Shown here: positions 9,604 through 21,029 of the stretch, in pieces
Layout: every line of letters begins with the position of its first letter
Numbering within the stretch: the stretch's first letter is position 1
DNA from: Triatoma infestans
Lineage: Eukaryota; Arthropoda; Insecta; Hemiptera; Reduviidae
Direction of reading: 5' to 3'
Assembly: GCA_011037195.1 (NCBI GenBank)
Contig: JAAEAF010012228.1
Coordinates: 9,364-73,363 of the forward strand
DNA: 64,000 nt
Notes under the pieces: model-generated
What the model saw: only the letters and a program-made list of their open reading frames with translations
What the model was told of the DNA's origin: nothing
Databases searched by the model: none
Translations under genes and position numbers: made by a program

Positions 9604-10395
9604 TATCTCTTGGTAAATGGACTACACTCTTCCAGTTCTTTGTTGTATCTTGGATGAGAGGGTACGTAACACTAACTTAAAAAATGTTTGTATTTGCAAG
9701 GACAGCCAAGCTGCGCTGAAGTCGCTGAGTTCATGTGTCTTCATTCCAGGTTGGTGTTAGAATGTTCTAAAAAACTGGAAGAGCTTTCTTCTCTGAAGGA
9801 GTCTGGGTACCGGGACACATGAGAATTTTTGGGAATGAGGAGGTGGATAGGTTTGCCAAAACAGGCGCCTCTCTTCCTTTCATTGGTCCCGAGCCTGCTG
9901 CTGGCCTGTCTTCTGGCTCATGTCTGTCAGGCTTCCAATCATGGACAGCTTCACAGCATTCATCCTTATGGATAAATACTCATCCGAGGCCGGACAGGGC
10001 TATTAGTGAGACGTTGCTGTGTCTTTCACGGAGCTCTCTAAGGCATCTAGTTCAATCCCTTACTGGACATTGTGGTTTAAGGAGACATCTCAACGTAATA
10101 GGGCTCATGCCGGATCCATTTGTAGAGTCTGTGAGACAGAGGAGGAAACACCCACCCATCTTATGACCTGGTGAGAAGATTAGGTTCACAGGACCTTTGG
10201 TCGGAGCAGGATGTCTGTGGAAGAGCTTAGGCTATTCCCCTTTAAGGCTACTGTCCGATTTGTTCGGACTACGGTGAATCTTGGATGATTATACCCGGGT
10301 CTGGATATTTGTTCTAGACCGGGTTTGTTGTTGTTTTCCTTGCCCAGCGGGGCTTTAGATATCATATAGGGTTTGGTCCCTCCCCACAGACAAAT
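9604..10395 (+). pseudogene. 5'-truncated LINE, RNase H and C-terminal region, broken
   Basis: Same element as 56845-57730 (minus), with extra indels. Both begin at TATCTCTTGG. RNase H motifs are readable across frames: DSQAALKSL-like (about 9700), WVPGHMRIFGNEEVDRFAKTG (about 9808-9870), then a C-terminal Cys/His region (about 10110-10165). The 3' UTR has the CCGGGTCTGG...CTAGACCGGG hairpin (10294-10324) and ends GGTCCCTCCCCACAGACAAATAAT. Frameshifts make it non-functional. Confidence 0.8.
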
Positions 10396-11485
10396 AATAA
10401 TGTCATGAATAAGATTATTTAAAATTTGCTAGAATTCTACACAATAGAAGATAAAATTAGAAATTAAAACTAGGATTAACATTAAAACATATATGTATGT
10501 AACTTAAGTAATCTTACATTAGCGTTGCTTATGTATTATGACATAAAACCATTTTGTGTGGGTTACCTTTCCAGTCTTATATGTTACGAAATGGAGATGT
10601 TATAACTGATGAAGATGTGGGATGAATGGTAGGTGAATTCTTGGTAGATGTATTAAGCGACATGTTTGTCAAATAGATTTACATAATTCCATACATACAT
10701 CTTCTACTAGTTCAATTTACTATCACGCTGTTATAAATCATTAGTCTGATGATTTATGTTTTCATGATATTCTAGAGATAGATAAATTCTATATCAGGAT
10801 AAGATAGATGTATGTGATATAGTGGATCCGCGGATTAGAAATTTTCTAGTCACTAACAAACTACTATTCTTAAATTTGTTAATTTCAATTTTGAGAAATT
10901 AAGCTTACTTGGTGGCAAAAGATAACGGAAATATATCTAAAACTATATTAAAAATATTAGTAAATTATTTATTTATTTTATATTATCTAAAATATTGTTG
11001 GGTCGTATTCATTGCCACCCTAGGCCGCGAGTTGGACATTCCTTCTTAGCCCAGTATTATTACTATAAATTTTCTTCTCGCCCAGCGAGGTTCTATAGTG
11101 TAGCCAGAGTGTTCTAATTTTGCCATTTATTAATATTGTTATTATCATTATTATTATATTTTATAAATGAATAACGTGTCATCGCTTTCATCTGATCCTA
11201 ACACACAATATACAGTTTCCAAATGATAACATACCATGGCTGCAATAACAGTGAAATTCTAAACATGCAATTTTGCTTTCAGTGCACATTAATTATACAG
11301 AAAGCAGTGGACTGATTAGGACATTTCACGATATTAGAGCTCTTTGAGGATTCATCTTGTACTAGTAATTTCATAATTGCTCTTTGGTAAATTCTATTAT
11401 TTAGTCTTAACTGTAGTGACGCCGACAAGCCCATCACTTCCAATTGTCGTTTCTAAAAGCAATTTCAATGGTAGATGATAGCCAT
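10396..11485. other. Gene-free AT-rich DNA
   Basis: No domain or structured repeat recognised. Confidence 0.5.
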
Positions 11486-12090
11486 TGTAATGTTATGGTG
11501 TGATGATGTGTATTTGTAGTAGCACGAGCGGTGTTGTAGTAAAAGGGGCTTGTATGTATGCAAGTTTAAAAGAGAATGAAGTATTAAGAAATAATCAAGA
11601 GAGTACCACTCTCTTGTATATAAAATAAATATATTATTTTCTATACAAATTTAAGCACATTACAATATCACAATTAATAATCAGAAGTATATCTAGAATA
11701 AAGGTAAATATCTATCATTGGCCTGAGCGATTCCTGAAGTGTTCTGTACTGGGTTTGGAAGCAGAATCGCGACTGTGGACATGGACTGCACCAACAAATT
11801 CAGACTTGTTCTAAATATCAAGGTGGAAACATCAGAACAGAACACTTCAGGAATCGCTCAGTGCCAATGATAGATATTTGCCTTTATTCTAGATATACTT
11901 CTGATTTATAATTGTGATATTGTAATGTGCTTAAATTTGTTTAGAAAATAATATATTTATTTTAAAACCAGTGGTACTCTCTTGATTATTTCTTAATACT
12001 TCATTCTCTTTTAAACTTGCATACTTACAAGCCCTTTTTTTACAACACCGCTCGTGCTACTACAAATACACATCACAACATAACATTACA
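11486..12090. mobile_element. Foldback element of 605 bp with long inverted arms
   Basis: Arms of about 260 bp (11486-11745 and 11835-12090) are near-identical inverted copies, with tips TGTAATG/CATTACA. The flanks carry CCAT on both sides (11482-11485 and 12091-12094), a possible 4-bp duplication. The arms contain GAGCGGTGTTGTAGTA and GAGCGATTCCTGAAGTGTTC. The centre of about 90 bp is unique. There is no ORF. Part of one arm recurs at 14020-14285. Confidence 0.75.
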
Positions 12091-12339
12091 CCATCTATTA
12101 GCTGGCCGATCATATGTATAAGCTTTGTTGAAAGCTTGCATTTTTTTCAAAGCTTTCTTCTAGGATGAGGAAAATCTTCCTGTAGTTGTTTCTTTAAGTC
12201 CTCCAAGCTGAGAAATATTTTCATTTCTGTGAGCATGATACCATAGCATCTGCTTCCACTCGTCAGCTTCTGCAGAAAATATTTATTTAAAAATAATTTT
12301 TCTGGCGATAAATATATATATATATATAGTTATTGTCTG

Positions 12340-12605
12340 TGAGGAGGGACCAAGTCCTTGGCTATCCAAAACCCTTCAGGCTCCATACAGCTACCCCAAA
12401 AATTGGAAACCTCTCAGTGTACTGCCGGCCTCCATACAGTGTTCTCTCGTTACAGACAACCTGTCCATCATCGGGCAATGAGCCGTAAGAGGCTCCTAAA
12501 AAAATAAAAATAAAAAAATCTAAGGGCAGAACTGCTAGACTCGAATCTGGGATCTCCGCCTTGCTAGTCCAACGCGCTCCCACTGAACTAATCCCTTCCC
12601 TTTTC
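12340..12605 (-). mobile_element. tRNA-derived SINE sharing its 3' tail with the local LINE
   Basis: Read on the minus strand: box A TTAGTTCAGTGGGAG, box B AGATTCGAGTC, a body with GAGAACACTGTATGG, a tail GGGGTAGCTGTATGGAGCC, and an end GGTCCCTCCTCACAGACAAT followed by a TA microsatellite. The last 60-70 bases match the 3' ends of the LINE copies at about 10330-10395 and 56864-56935. A second SINE copy is at 43790-43990 and a third starts at 63945. Confidence 0.75.
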
Positions 12606-12695
12606 TGACGATTTAAGTTCAAAACTTATTTCATTTACTTCGTAGAATTTGTGAATTGTATACGACGCCATTTTTTTGAGGGAGTATACATTTTT

Positions 12696-13250
12696 ACTTT
12701 CTCTAACTCCTGGTAAGCGGAAGTATTGTGATCGTGCCAAATTTTCGATACTGAGATTTCACCGACATACGATTATATGTTTTGAAGCTCCCTCTGAGTA
12801 AGAAAAATGTTTTTAGTATGTGTGAATGTGAGTAAAATATCTCAAAAACGAAATGTCTCAGGAAGCTTAAACTTGATAATTTATCTAGACAAACATCGTT
12901 ACATCTCAAGCGAAGGTTTCGAGCAAAATCTATTAATCGGGAATGCAACTTTAATGCATTTTTTTTTTCAAGTTTTTTACGATTTCCTCGAAAACAGATC
13001 CAAAAATTTTCATTAAACTTCTTATACGTAAGATTTACACAAATGAAACGCTATCCGAGAAAATATATGAAACGTTTTCCTGGGAAAATTGATTTTTTGA
13101 GGTTTCTGGAGGAAACAGTAAAAATTCAATTCAATGTAAGTATTAAGTTTTTGATTTTTTTTTTTATTCCGAAAATGATTATAACGATTTCTTTTAAACA
13201 TGGAATGCTAAATGCACAGATCTCTAAACCCTTTTGTTTGAATAGTTTTG
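12696..13250 (-). repeat. Family B copy
   Basis: Starts with ACTTTCTCTAACTCC, then ATTGTGATCGTGCCAAATTTTCGATACTGAG, AAATATCTCAAAAACGAAATG and ACGATTTCCTCGAAAAC, in the order of a reverse-oriented family B unit. The far end is lost where the mariner relic begins. Confidence 0.65.
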
Positions 13251-13259
13251 CGGAATTTA

Positions 13260-13612
13260 CGCGGACAAGTTAAAAAGGTCTCAGCGTAGTAGTGAAAATG
13301 AGTTTTTTATTTTTAAATAAATGCATTTATTTCTCAATGTAGTCTCCGTTTAGTTCAATACACTTTGTCCAACGTTTCTCCAATAACTGGATTCGGTACC
13401 TGAAGTACGATTCTGGAAGGTCTTCAAAATATCCATTTACTGCTGCTATCACCTCTTCATTTGACCCAAAATGTTTTAAAACAAACTATTTGTCTGATAA
13501 AATTCACTTTTGGTATTTACTATTGCAACAAGTGTACCAAAATAACAAAACAATAATTTCATTTGTAGCAGTGCCATCTATGGGCTAAGCCGAGAACTTT
13601 TCATCTTGCCCT
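13260..13612 (-). mobile_element. Internally deleted mariner element
   Basis: Related ends: GGACAAGTTAAAAAGGTCTCAG at the left and the inverted CGAGAACTTTTCATCTTGCCC at the right, about 25 bp with few mismatches. Between them only the end of a mariner transposase gene remains. The 5' two thirds of the gene are deleted. A clear TA duplication is not preserved. Confidence 0.75.
13327..13499 (-). pseudogene. Mariner transposase, C-terminal fragment
   Basis: Minus-strand translation reads SNEEVIAAVNGYFEDL, then RYRIQLLEKRWTKCIELNGDYIEK and stop, the characteristic end of mariner transposases (LEKRW..CI.L.GDY). The catalytic DDD domain is gone and an in-frame stop lies just upstream, so it is not functional. 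Confidence 0.85.
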
Positions 13613-14019
13613 AGTTATTTGCGAGCTCTTAATTTTCCAACCTGTTTTGGTTTAGTAGGTTGGAACTTATCCCCATCATTACTTCTATATTTATGTTTCA
13701 CACTAATGAACAAAATTTGAAAAATTTTAACGAATTTAAAGTTGTCAATTTATATAATAATTGTATTAACAGCGATAAAGTAAAAGTTGTAGAGTGTGTC
13801 ACACTCCATTTTTCCATCTCAAACGAAAAAGGTGTGATGGATGCAAAACATAAAAATATATTAAATTAAGAAAAAATCAAAATATCAAGATAGTGACATT
13901 TACCTTGCAAAAAGGTACACGCAGGTATAAGAAAACAGTTCCTGGTACGGTCAAGAACAATTATGGCATTGTACTACCCCTTCTCCTCAAAGGGGCGAAA
14001 TTGAAGAAACAAAGAGAAG

Positions 14020-14285
14020 TGATATTTTAAAGACAGACTTGTGCTAGAAATCAAGGAGGAAACATCACAGCTATACCAGTATTACGTTATAAGAAATTAT
14101 TATAAGCTATTGTGATATTCAAAGTAACTTAATTTCTCTAAGAGAATATATTTAATTTAATCTACCAGTGTGTTCTTAATTATTCTTATACTTCTATATT
14201 TTCCTCAAACATACTTACAAGCCCTTTATTTTACAACACCGCTCGTGCTACTACAACATACAAACATCACCAATTACATTACAAA
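14020..14285 (+). repeat. Half copy of the 11486-12090 foldback family
   Basis: Shares AAATCAAGGAGGAAACATCA, TTACAAGCCCTTTATTTTAC and ACAACACCGCTCGTGCTACT with the right arm of the 605-bp element, but the matching left arm is absent. Confidence 0.65.
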
Positions 14286-14350
14286 GGCAAGCAACTTCAA
14301 TTTGATGTGTCGGCAATCTTTGGATTCAGGATATTTAATAAAAAAAAAAA

Positions 14351-15020
14351 TCTGATGTGAAACACTCACCCAACTTTCTCTTACTCCAGTTCTCAAAATT
14401 ATAACTGACAAATTTTATCATTAGAGTACCAAATTTAATGAAATTCATCGAAAACTAAAAAAAACTGTCCGGTAAAAGCGCACTTCCGGTATACTAATTT
14501 TCTTGAAACTCGGAATTTTTGGCCATCTATTTATTTCTAATTAATTCTGTTTGGATGTATAATCAACTATGATAGTAATTTAGAGAAAAGCAAAATCCTA
14601 CCCCTCTTCCAAAAGTGCCCTTAAATGAATTTTCCCAGAGAAACAATGCAAATAAAAGTTCTTTGTATGTGTAGTTGATATACCAAATTTGAAGAAAATC
14701 GTCGGTGCCATTTTTGAGAAAAACGCATAAACGTAAAAAAAACCAACAAGTAAAATGGTACTTCCGGTTGAGGAATTTTGACAGATCACCCACTCTGTCA
14801 GATGCCATGGTGATATCTAAACGGAATATCAAGTTTCAACTTTCTATGGTTTTTCGTTTTTGAGCTATGCTATACACATACACAACATACACACACACAC
14901 ACACAGACCATTTGCTAAAAACCACTATTTTGGACTCAGGAGACCTCAAAACGGTGAAAACTCGGTATCGAAAATTTGACACGATTACAATACTTTCTCT
15001 TAGTAGGAATAAGAGGAAGT
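14351..15020 (+). mobile_element. Full-length family B element with one internal unit
   Basis: About 670 bp. 5' end TCTGATGTGAAACACTCACC after a poly-A run, then ACTTTCTCTTACTCC, one internal unit (CACTTCCGGTATAC, CTACCCCTCTTCC, AAATCGTCGGTGCCATTTTTG), an internal (CA)n tract (14880-14903), AGACCATTTGCTAAAAACCA, TTTGACACGATTACAATACT and a terminal hairpin. The inverted pair ACTTTCTCTTACTCC / GGAATAAGAGGAAGT brackets it. Open frames inside are not conserved between copies. Confidence 0.75.
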
Positions 15021-15279
15021 AAAAATTGATCTGCATGTCAATGGTAGTTATGTGAAACTTAAAAATATCTTCTGATGTTTCCCAGCTTGTAACGTAACAA
15101 TGTTAATGTAATGAAAAAGTTAATTAATTTATCGAAACGTTTGCAGTGATATATCTTGCTTTTACTTCTAGCCGAACTTCACTAATTTCAATAATATATA
15201 CTCGAAACGGTTGAGAAACAACCAAACATTTCAAATAATGGTAACAACCAGTAATGTTTGTTATTAATAATATTTCTTA

Positions 15280-15420
15280 AAGAAAATCATTGGAGCATTT
15301 TTTTGGAGAAAATCGCGAAAAGAATGACAAAACATTCAAATATAAATTGAAAGCCACACCTTCCAGTTGATGGAGTTTAGCGAAAGCTATGTCATAGTTT
15401 GGAGGCGGTACATAAACAGA
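15280..15420 (+). repeat. Family B fragment
   Basis: AAAGAAAATCATTGGAGCAT, GAGAAAATCGCGAAAAG and CTTCCAGTTGATGGAGTTT match the internal part of family B. Confidence 0.5.
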
Positions 15421-16232
15421 ACATGAAGTCGGAACTTCTTGCGCCTTTTTCCATTTTCACAAACACAGAACATTCCGTACAAAAACTTTTTTTTTTTTGA
15501 CGACTCAGGGTCCCTCAGAATATTAGTAATTTTGACACCTACTCTTGGTTGAAGTAAAAAACTAGTTTTCGATTTTTTTGCTACTGAATATAATGATCAT
15601 TCAAAGTATGGTAATTCACTATATTATATTTAGTTTAATTTCGAAAGTAACTAGTCAGCCTAATGTTACAAGTTTTTGAAATTAACTTTTCAAAACGGAA
15701 ATGTATGTATTGAGATTTTTCTAAGAAAACAGTGAATGATTTTAGCGACTGTTCGTTCAGTTGTGTGTTTTTGCCATACTTAGCTCTGTCCCTTAAAGCC
15801 GTTTCTTGGACTTTATCACACGTAATCTAAGTGTGACGTCACACAGTTGTTGTGGTTGGTTCCGCAGAGATATTTTCCGTGATAGACTGTTTCTTTTTTG
15901 TGGTCATCGACCAGTTCTGGGCGTTCGCCCATCATCAAGATACGTATGTCAAACAGTGTGATAACATAGATTGCACAGAGCAAATTCAGTTATACACTTT
16001 GTTTTTCGTGCTGCAAGTACGTTAGTTTTTATGTGGATGGTTACGTATTTAGGTGTAATGTTGTGAATGAGACATTGTTTGTTAAAATAAATATCGGCTT
16101 TTATATTATAGATTTTAGATGATAGATCGTAATAATAAATAGTTTATAGGTACTTAGTCTTACTGGTTCCATAGTTATTGTGATTGGTTCCGCAGAGATA
16201 TTTTCCTAGTTATAGCTTGCTTCTTTTTGTGG

Positions 16233-16272
16233 TCTTCGACCGGTTTCGGGCGTTCGCCCATCATCAGGATGC
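16233..16272 (-). ncRNA. Hammerhead-ribozyme-like core, best preserved copy, family A
   Basis: On the minus strand: GCATC, CTGATGA, U, GGGCGAACGCCC, GAAA, CCGGTC, GAAGACC. All invariant hammerhead core bases are present. Stem I (CAUC/GAAG) has one mismatch, restored in other copies. Stem III is the palindrome ACCGGU, too short to close alone but able to pair between two units. One extra U lies between A9 and stem II. Confidence 0.5.
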
Positions 16273-16365
16273 GTTTGTCAAACAGTGTGATAACATTCAA
16301 TAAACTCTATATATAAACTGGATTTTCTTTGCGCAAGTCTGTTTTATCACACTGTTTAATGAAAA

Positions 16366-16407
16366 GCATCCTGATGCTGGGCGGACGCCTGAAACCGGTC
16401 GATGACC
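16366..16407 (+). ncRNA. Hammerhead-ribozyme-like core, family A
   Basis: GCATC, CTGATGC, TGGGCGGACGCCT, GAAA, CCGGTC, GATGACC. Stem I GCAUC/GAUG pairs; A9 is C here, which would weaken or abolish cleavage. Confidence 0.45.
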
Positions 16408-16463
16408 ACAAAAAGAGGCAGGCTATCACACGGAAAATATCTCTGGTGACGTCACACAGTTGA

Positions 16464-17149
16464 GTGAGGCTCCACAGGGTGGGAAAGGCAAATAGTTGCA
16501 GGTATAAGTAGTTTGAGGGAAAGTACAGCTCATTTAATACTGTGAAGATGCAGAGTTTTTGTGATATCCAGAGCGCGTTGTTGACTTTAGCAATCTGTCA
16601 CATACTTTTAGTTTAAAGAAAAAATAATTTTTTCAAAGTATAACTAAGTGAATTCCGCTAAGCTATTAAAACTTTCTAATTATAAAAGTTTCATTTCTGA
16701 ACTTTTTTTCTTTTTTTTTTTTTTAATATAAATAGTTTCAGATTATTAAAGTTTAGTTCATGCAAGAGACTATTCTATAAACAATATAATAATTTTTTTT
16801 TTTAAACTTATAATCTACTTTCATTAATTCGCAACTAATTCACATTTAACTACGATCTAGAAATATTGAATTGCAACCGTTTAAGCTTTCATTCTTCACA
16901 TGAGTTAAGTTTATTTTAATGAGTTTTTAATAGTATTAATGAAAAGCGTTTCTTTATTATTATATGATGTAAATATTACTATTATTATCTTTCTTTTTTC
17001 TTCGAAGACATTTTCTGAAATCTTTAGAGTGAAATTATCTCATTCTGCGGAATATTTTCTGGGTAATTACTTAATCTAAATTTAACTCTAATTTTAATGA
17101 AATTCCCGAAATGCTTGGAATGATCATTAGTATTATATTATAATTACTT
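16464..17149. other. Gene-free AT-rich DNA
   Basis: Runs of T and A but no recognisable element. Confidence 0.5.
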
Positions 17150-18960
17150 ATATATTTTTTTTTTAACTTTTTATTTGTTATTTACAATTGTACATAACGG
17201 TACAATAAGTAAATATGGTAAGGATGGTGAATGGCGTGAATGGCTTGAATGTTAATCATCCAATGATGATCTCCATTAGGCAACAAGGTGATTACGGGGC
17301 CAACGTCGCCTCAGTCACCTTCAAGGGTTGGAAGGAAGTGTGACAGAGGAAGTGTATGGGTGTGAAGGAGGACAAGTTAGCTGCTAATGGATTTAGGGTG
17401 TGCGGATAAGTTTTTGTGAAATCTAGTGTGAGTTTTAATAAGTTCGGATATAAATTTTGAGATTTTTATGTATAGTTAGGTTACTGACATAAAAAGGAGC
17501 GCTTACAATGCGGCGGAGGATTTTAGATTGAAGTGTTTGTAATCGGTTGATATTAGATCGTTTAGCTGATCCGTAAAGTTCAAGCCCGTAAGATGCTAGG
17601 AGGGATAGATACAGTCATCTATTATTGTGAATTATTAGTTTTGATCGGTGATCAAGTAGTCTGGCTAGAAGCTTATATCTTTTGTTTAATTTTATTCGTT
17701 TAAGTCGTGTTTGAGGATTCCAGATGAGTCTCTTGTCGAGGTATAGTCCCAGGTGCCGCACATGGTCGGCTGAAAGAATAGGAGAATTGTATAAGTAGAG
17801 AGGGGCAAGAGTTTTTCGTTTCAGTATAAAGACTATTTATTTTGATTTATGTGGATTGATTTTTATTCGCCATTTTTGCAGCCAAGGTACTAGTGAACTG
17901 TAGAGAGCTAAGGAAGATGTGATTGTAGAGAGCGGACAGAGAGTGTGGATCAGTTAGAGGGATGCGTAGGTAAGTCGGATGTACAGTACTGAATAAAACA
18001 GTGGGGCTAAGACACTGCCTTGACGTACTCCAGCAAGAATAGAATGTATAGACGATTGAGAAGTGCCTTCAATCTCAATGTGGAAGTACCGTTCGGAGAG
18101 GTAGGGTTTGAGAATGAGCTAGTAAGTGCTAGGTAGAATTCGCTTGAGTTTCAACAGATGTACTTCGCGCCATACACGATCGATGGCCTGTGAAATGTCT
18201 AAGAACACTCCAGCGCGAAACTTCTTGCGTTCAAGTGAAATGGCGATGGTGTCTACAACACGATGAGCTTGTTATATTGTAGAGTGGCGGCTACGGAAAC
18301 TAAATTGACGGTTTGGTAATACTATCCAGGATCTCTATAATTTCTATAAATTGCCAAAGAAGGAGTCTCTCAAATATTTTCCCTAAGATCGGAAGGAGGC
18401 TAATAAGGACGGTAGGAAGAAGACTGATGACTTGGTTTTTTTGGGTTTAGGCATCGTTTCAATATTAGAGAATTTTCAAATGATGGGATAGTAAGTAGTT
18501 CGTAGTATTGAATTATATACGGTAGTAAGAAAGACATTGTTTTTTAGGTAGTTGGTGAAGAACTTGGGCTGTTATTAGATCATATCCTGGGCTCTTTTTT
18601 ACTGGAAGATTGTTAATGACCTGTTTGACCTGAGTGGGGGTAAATGCCTTAGAAGGAAGAGAAAGAGGTAAAGGTGCGTCTAGCTCTATCTTTAGTGCTG
18701 TAGCTTTATCTTTAGCTAGCTTTATCTTTTTATCTGTAGTGTGTAGTAAGTTCGGAATGTGGGATGAAGACAGAGGATAAGGTGGGCTGCAAATAATTCT
18801 GCTTTTTCTTGGTCTGTTTTGACCCAAGTATGGTCAGTAGAACGGAGAGGTGAAGAGGTATGATGGAATTTGAAAGTTCGTCTAGTTGCCGTCCAAAGAC
18901 TTATTAAGTTAAATTTTAATTTACTGCTCATTTGTGAATCTCCACTGCTTACGACCAGGA
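17150..18960 (-). pseudogene. Jockey-type LINE, RT region, heavily mutated
   Basis: Read on the minus strand, RT pieces appear in order across frames: FTPTQVKQVINNLPVKKSPG (about 18590-18650; in Jockey RTs this precedes the fingers), AGVFLDISQAIDRVWREVH (about 18160-18220; the catalytic FLDxxxAFDRVWH motif with F to I), and GVRQGSVLAPLFYSVLY (about 17980-18030; the QGSVLGP motif). The 3' end is an A-rich tail at about 17150-17170 (T run on the plus strand). Multiple stops and frameshifts. The YADD box was not found intact. It once copied its own mRNA into genomic nicks. Confidence 0.8.
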
Positions 18961-19594
18961 GCTGCCACTGAGTTTAACTACAATTACATCGTGTAACACT
19001 ATTTCAACTCCAATTCTTTAAAAATGACTAAACTATTGGAGATTTATTTATTTTTTTTAAATTCAGCTTAAAATCTTCACTTAATAAGAAAAGCAGGAAT
19101 TTTTTAACCTTCATTTGCATTTTAAAAAAACGTACAGCCAGCTGATGTTGGTTTTCTCAGCCTTTCAGCAATTCTATTTTTTTGTTTTCTTTTTTTTTTT
19201 TTCTTTCTTTTTTTAGTATACCCACTATTTAGCATTGCCACAAAAATCAGAACATGGTGGCAATAAATTACATTGCCTCGAATGCTGACGTTTACAAGAG
19301 TTTGTGCTGATTAGACAAGTTTACGCGTACTCTATTTATTGCGCTAGCTTTATTTACTCTTGGCAAAATAAAAAAATAAATAAATAACATAACGTTGGAA
19401 GGAATAAAAAATAAATAAAAAATCGTTAACTTCCACTTTACATAAATATTCCTGGTGGCACTTAGGTGAACTTATAAACTTTTAAATAATAAAGTTAGTT
19501 TTTAAATATGATTACTTTCTCAAAAATTAAATAAAATTTCTATCAACGTTTTAAAAATATTAAAATAAACAATTTAATATATCTATAGAGTCAT

Positions 19595-20155
19595 AAAAAT
19601 CTGTTGTGAAACACTCATAGAAATGATTTTTCTCTAATTAATTAACTAATTAATTTAATTCTGAGTTTACCACTTTTACTAAATGATTCTTTTCATTTTT
19701 TCGCGATTTTCTCAAAAATGACTGCGACGATTTTCTTTAAACATTATATACTAATACTGATACAAAGAGCTACAACTTTTATTTAAAACATTTCTCTAGT
19801 AAAATTCATTTAATGGCACTTTTAGGGGAGGGGTGGGGTTATGTTTTTCTCTTAAGTGCGATCATAGTTGATTATACAATTCTATCATCCAAACAAAATT
19901 AATTAGAAATAAATGGATGGCAAAAATTCAGAGTTTCAAATCTTTCCTTACTATAAAGATTGATTGACTTGACTTCAATCAAAATCTAGTTTCTCGCAAC
20001 AACACAAAAAAAAGGAATCAAACTATTAGTGCAATTAAATAAATCAATTATAATAAGAAAAAGCGTTATATAATAATGTTCGATAAACTAGAGATTATGT
20101 AAATTGGAGTAAGAGAAAGTTTTGTGAATGTTTCACGCCAGATTTTTTTTTTTTT
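19595..20155 (-). repeat. Family B copies (short plus 5' end, then minus copy)
   Basis: TCTGTTGTGAAACACTCATAG at 19602 is a plus-oriented 5' end. From about 19660 the minus orientation reads TTTCGCGATTTTCTCAAAAA, GGAGGGGTGGGGTTA, GGAGTAAGAGAAAGT (20107-20121) and GTGAATGTTTCACGCCAGA, then a T run. A block of about 60 bp at 19970-20035 is foreign and matches 6680-6740 inverted. Confidence 0.65.
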
Positions 20156-20159
20156 TCAT

Positions 20160-21029
20160 GATATTTTGAATAGTGTAATGTTTTAGAAACTGGAGGACAA
20201 TTCGGTTTTCTTCATGGGCATTTTTTTTTTACTGTAAACTTATTCTGTAATTATCTAATTTTACATGAATTATTAATATAATGCATAACCATGAAACTTA
20301 CGTAGATGGCCCTTTATCTTTGAGCCTACAGTAAACTTTTAGAAAATTTATAAGAATATATTTGAATGGAAGGACATTGAATATATTATGAGAGATATTT
20401 GAAATAGAATGAAATTATGGCAATAAAAATATAAGAATGGAATGAATTTATTATGTTATCGTCATTCCCCACCCCCCTTCTTATAATGGTAATCTTTACT
20501 CTGGATCTGTGAACAGATTACAAACACAATGGCTGAAGTAAAGGGGGATTCGAGTAGCAATGTCTGCCATTTTGTCATCTCTTGCTAGAAAATAAGTGTC
20601 ACTACTAGAAATATTGGTATATTTTACATTCCTCTCTCTCTCACTATCTCTCTGTCTGTTTGTCTATCTCGCTCACTCACTCACACTATCTCACTTTCCG
20701 TGCGTATGTATGTGAGTATATACGTATATAGTGTCAATAAGTGATGGTAGCTTGCTGCAGGAGCTTTTTGTTTGATTTAGCACAAGGTTATCAAATCCTG
20801 TTGTGTTTATTGATATCAAATAGCTGAGTTTCCACAATGATATAGAGCAAACTCTACTTACCTACTTTATTCATTTACCCCAAATCGTTGCTCATTTTTA
20901 TTTTTCATCTACAGCAATAAGATAAGTCTTTCAAATAATTTTCATTTATTATTTTTAAGAAAACTTTCAATTTTATTTCAATAAAATTTTTATAATTTAT
21001 GTTTTTGGTGTTCGCTACGACCGCTGTAT
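20160..21029. other. Gene-free DNA with CT microsatellite
   Basis: A C+T-rich microsatellite-like stretch at 20633-20700 and nothing else recognised. Confidence 0.45.

Larger units (their letters stand above)
15850..16445. mobile_element. Composite family A element with 17-bp target duplication
   Basis: GTGACGTCACACAGTTG occurs directly before (15833-15849) and directly after (16446-16462). Inside are a minus arm (15850 to about 16010), a spacer of about 170 bp, a second minus arm (about 16186-16300) and a plus arm (about 16311-16445). The left end TTGTGGTTGGTTCCGCAGAG and right end GGAAAATATCTCTG match the ends of the independently inserted copy at 35162-35459. No ORF. Confidence 0.75.

Noticed and set aside
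9819..10166. 115-aa open frame as an independent gene
   Set aside because: It is an out-of-context piece of the broken LINE RNase H region.
15833..16462. CRISPR-like array from repeated family A units
   Set aside because: Only three arms in mixed orientation with irregular spacing; this is a eukaryotic repeat.
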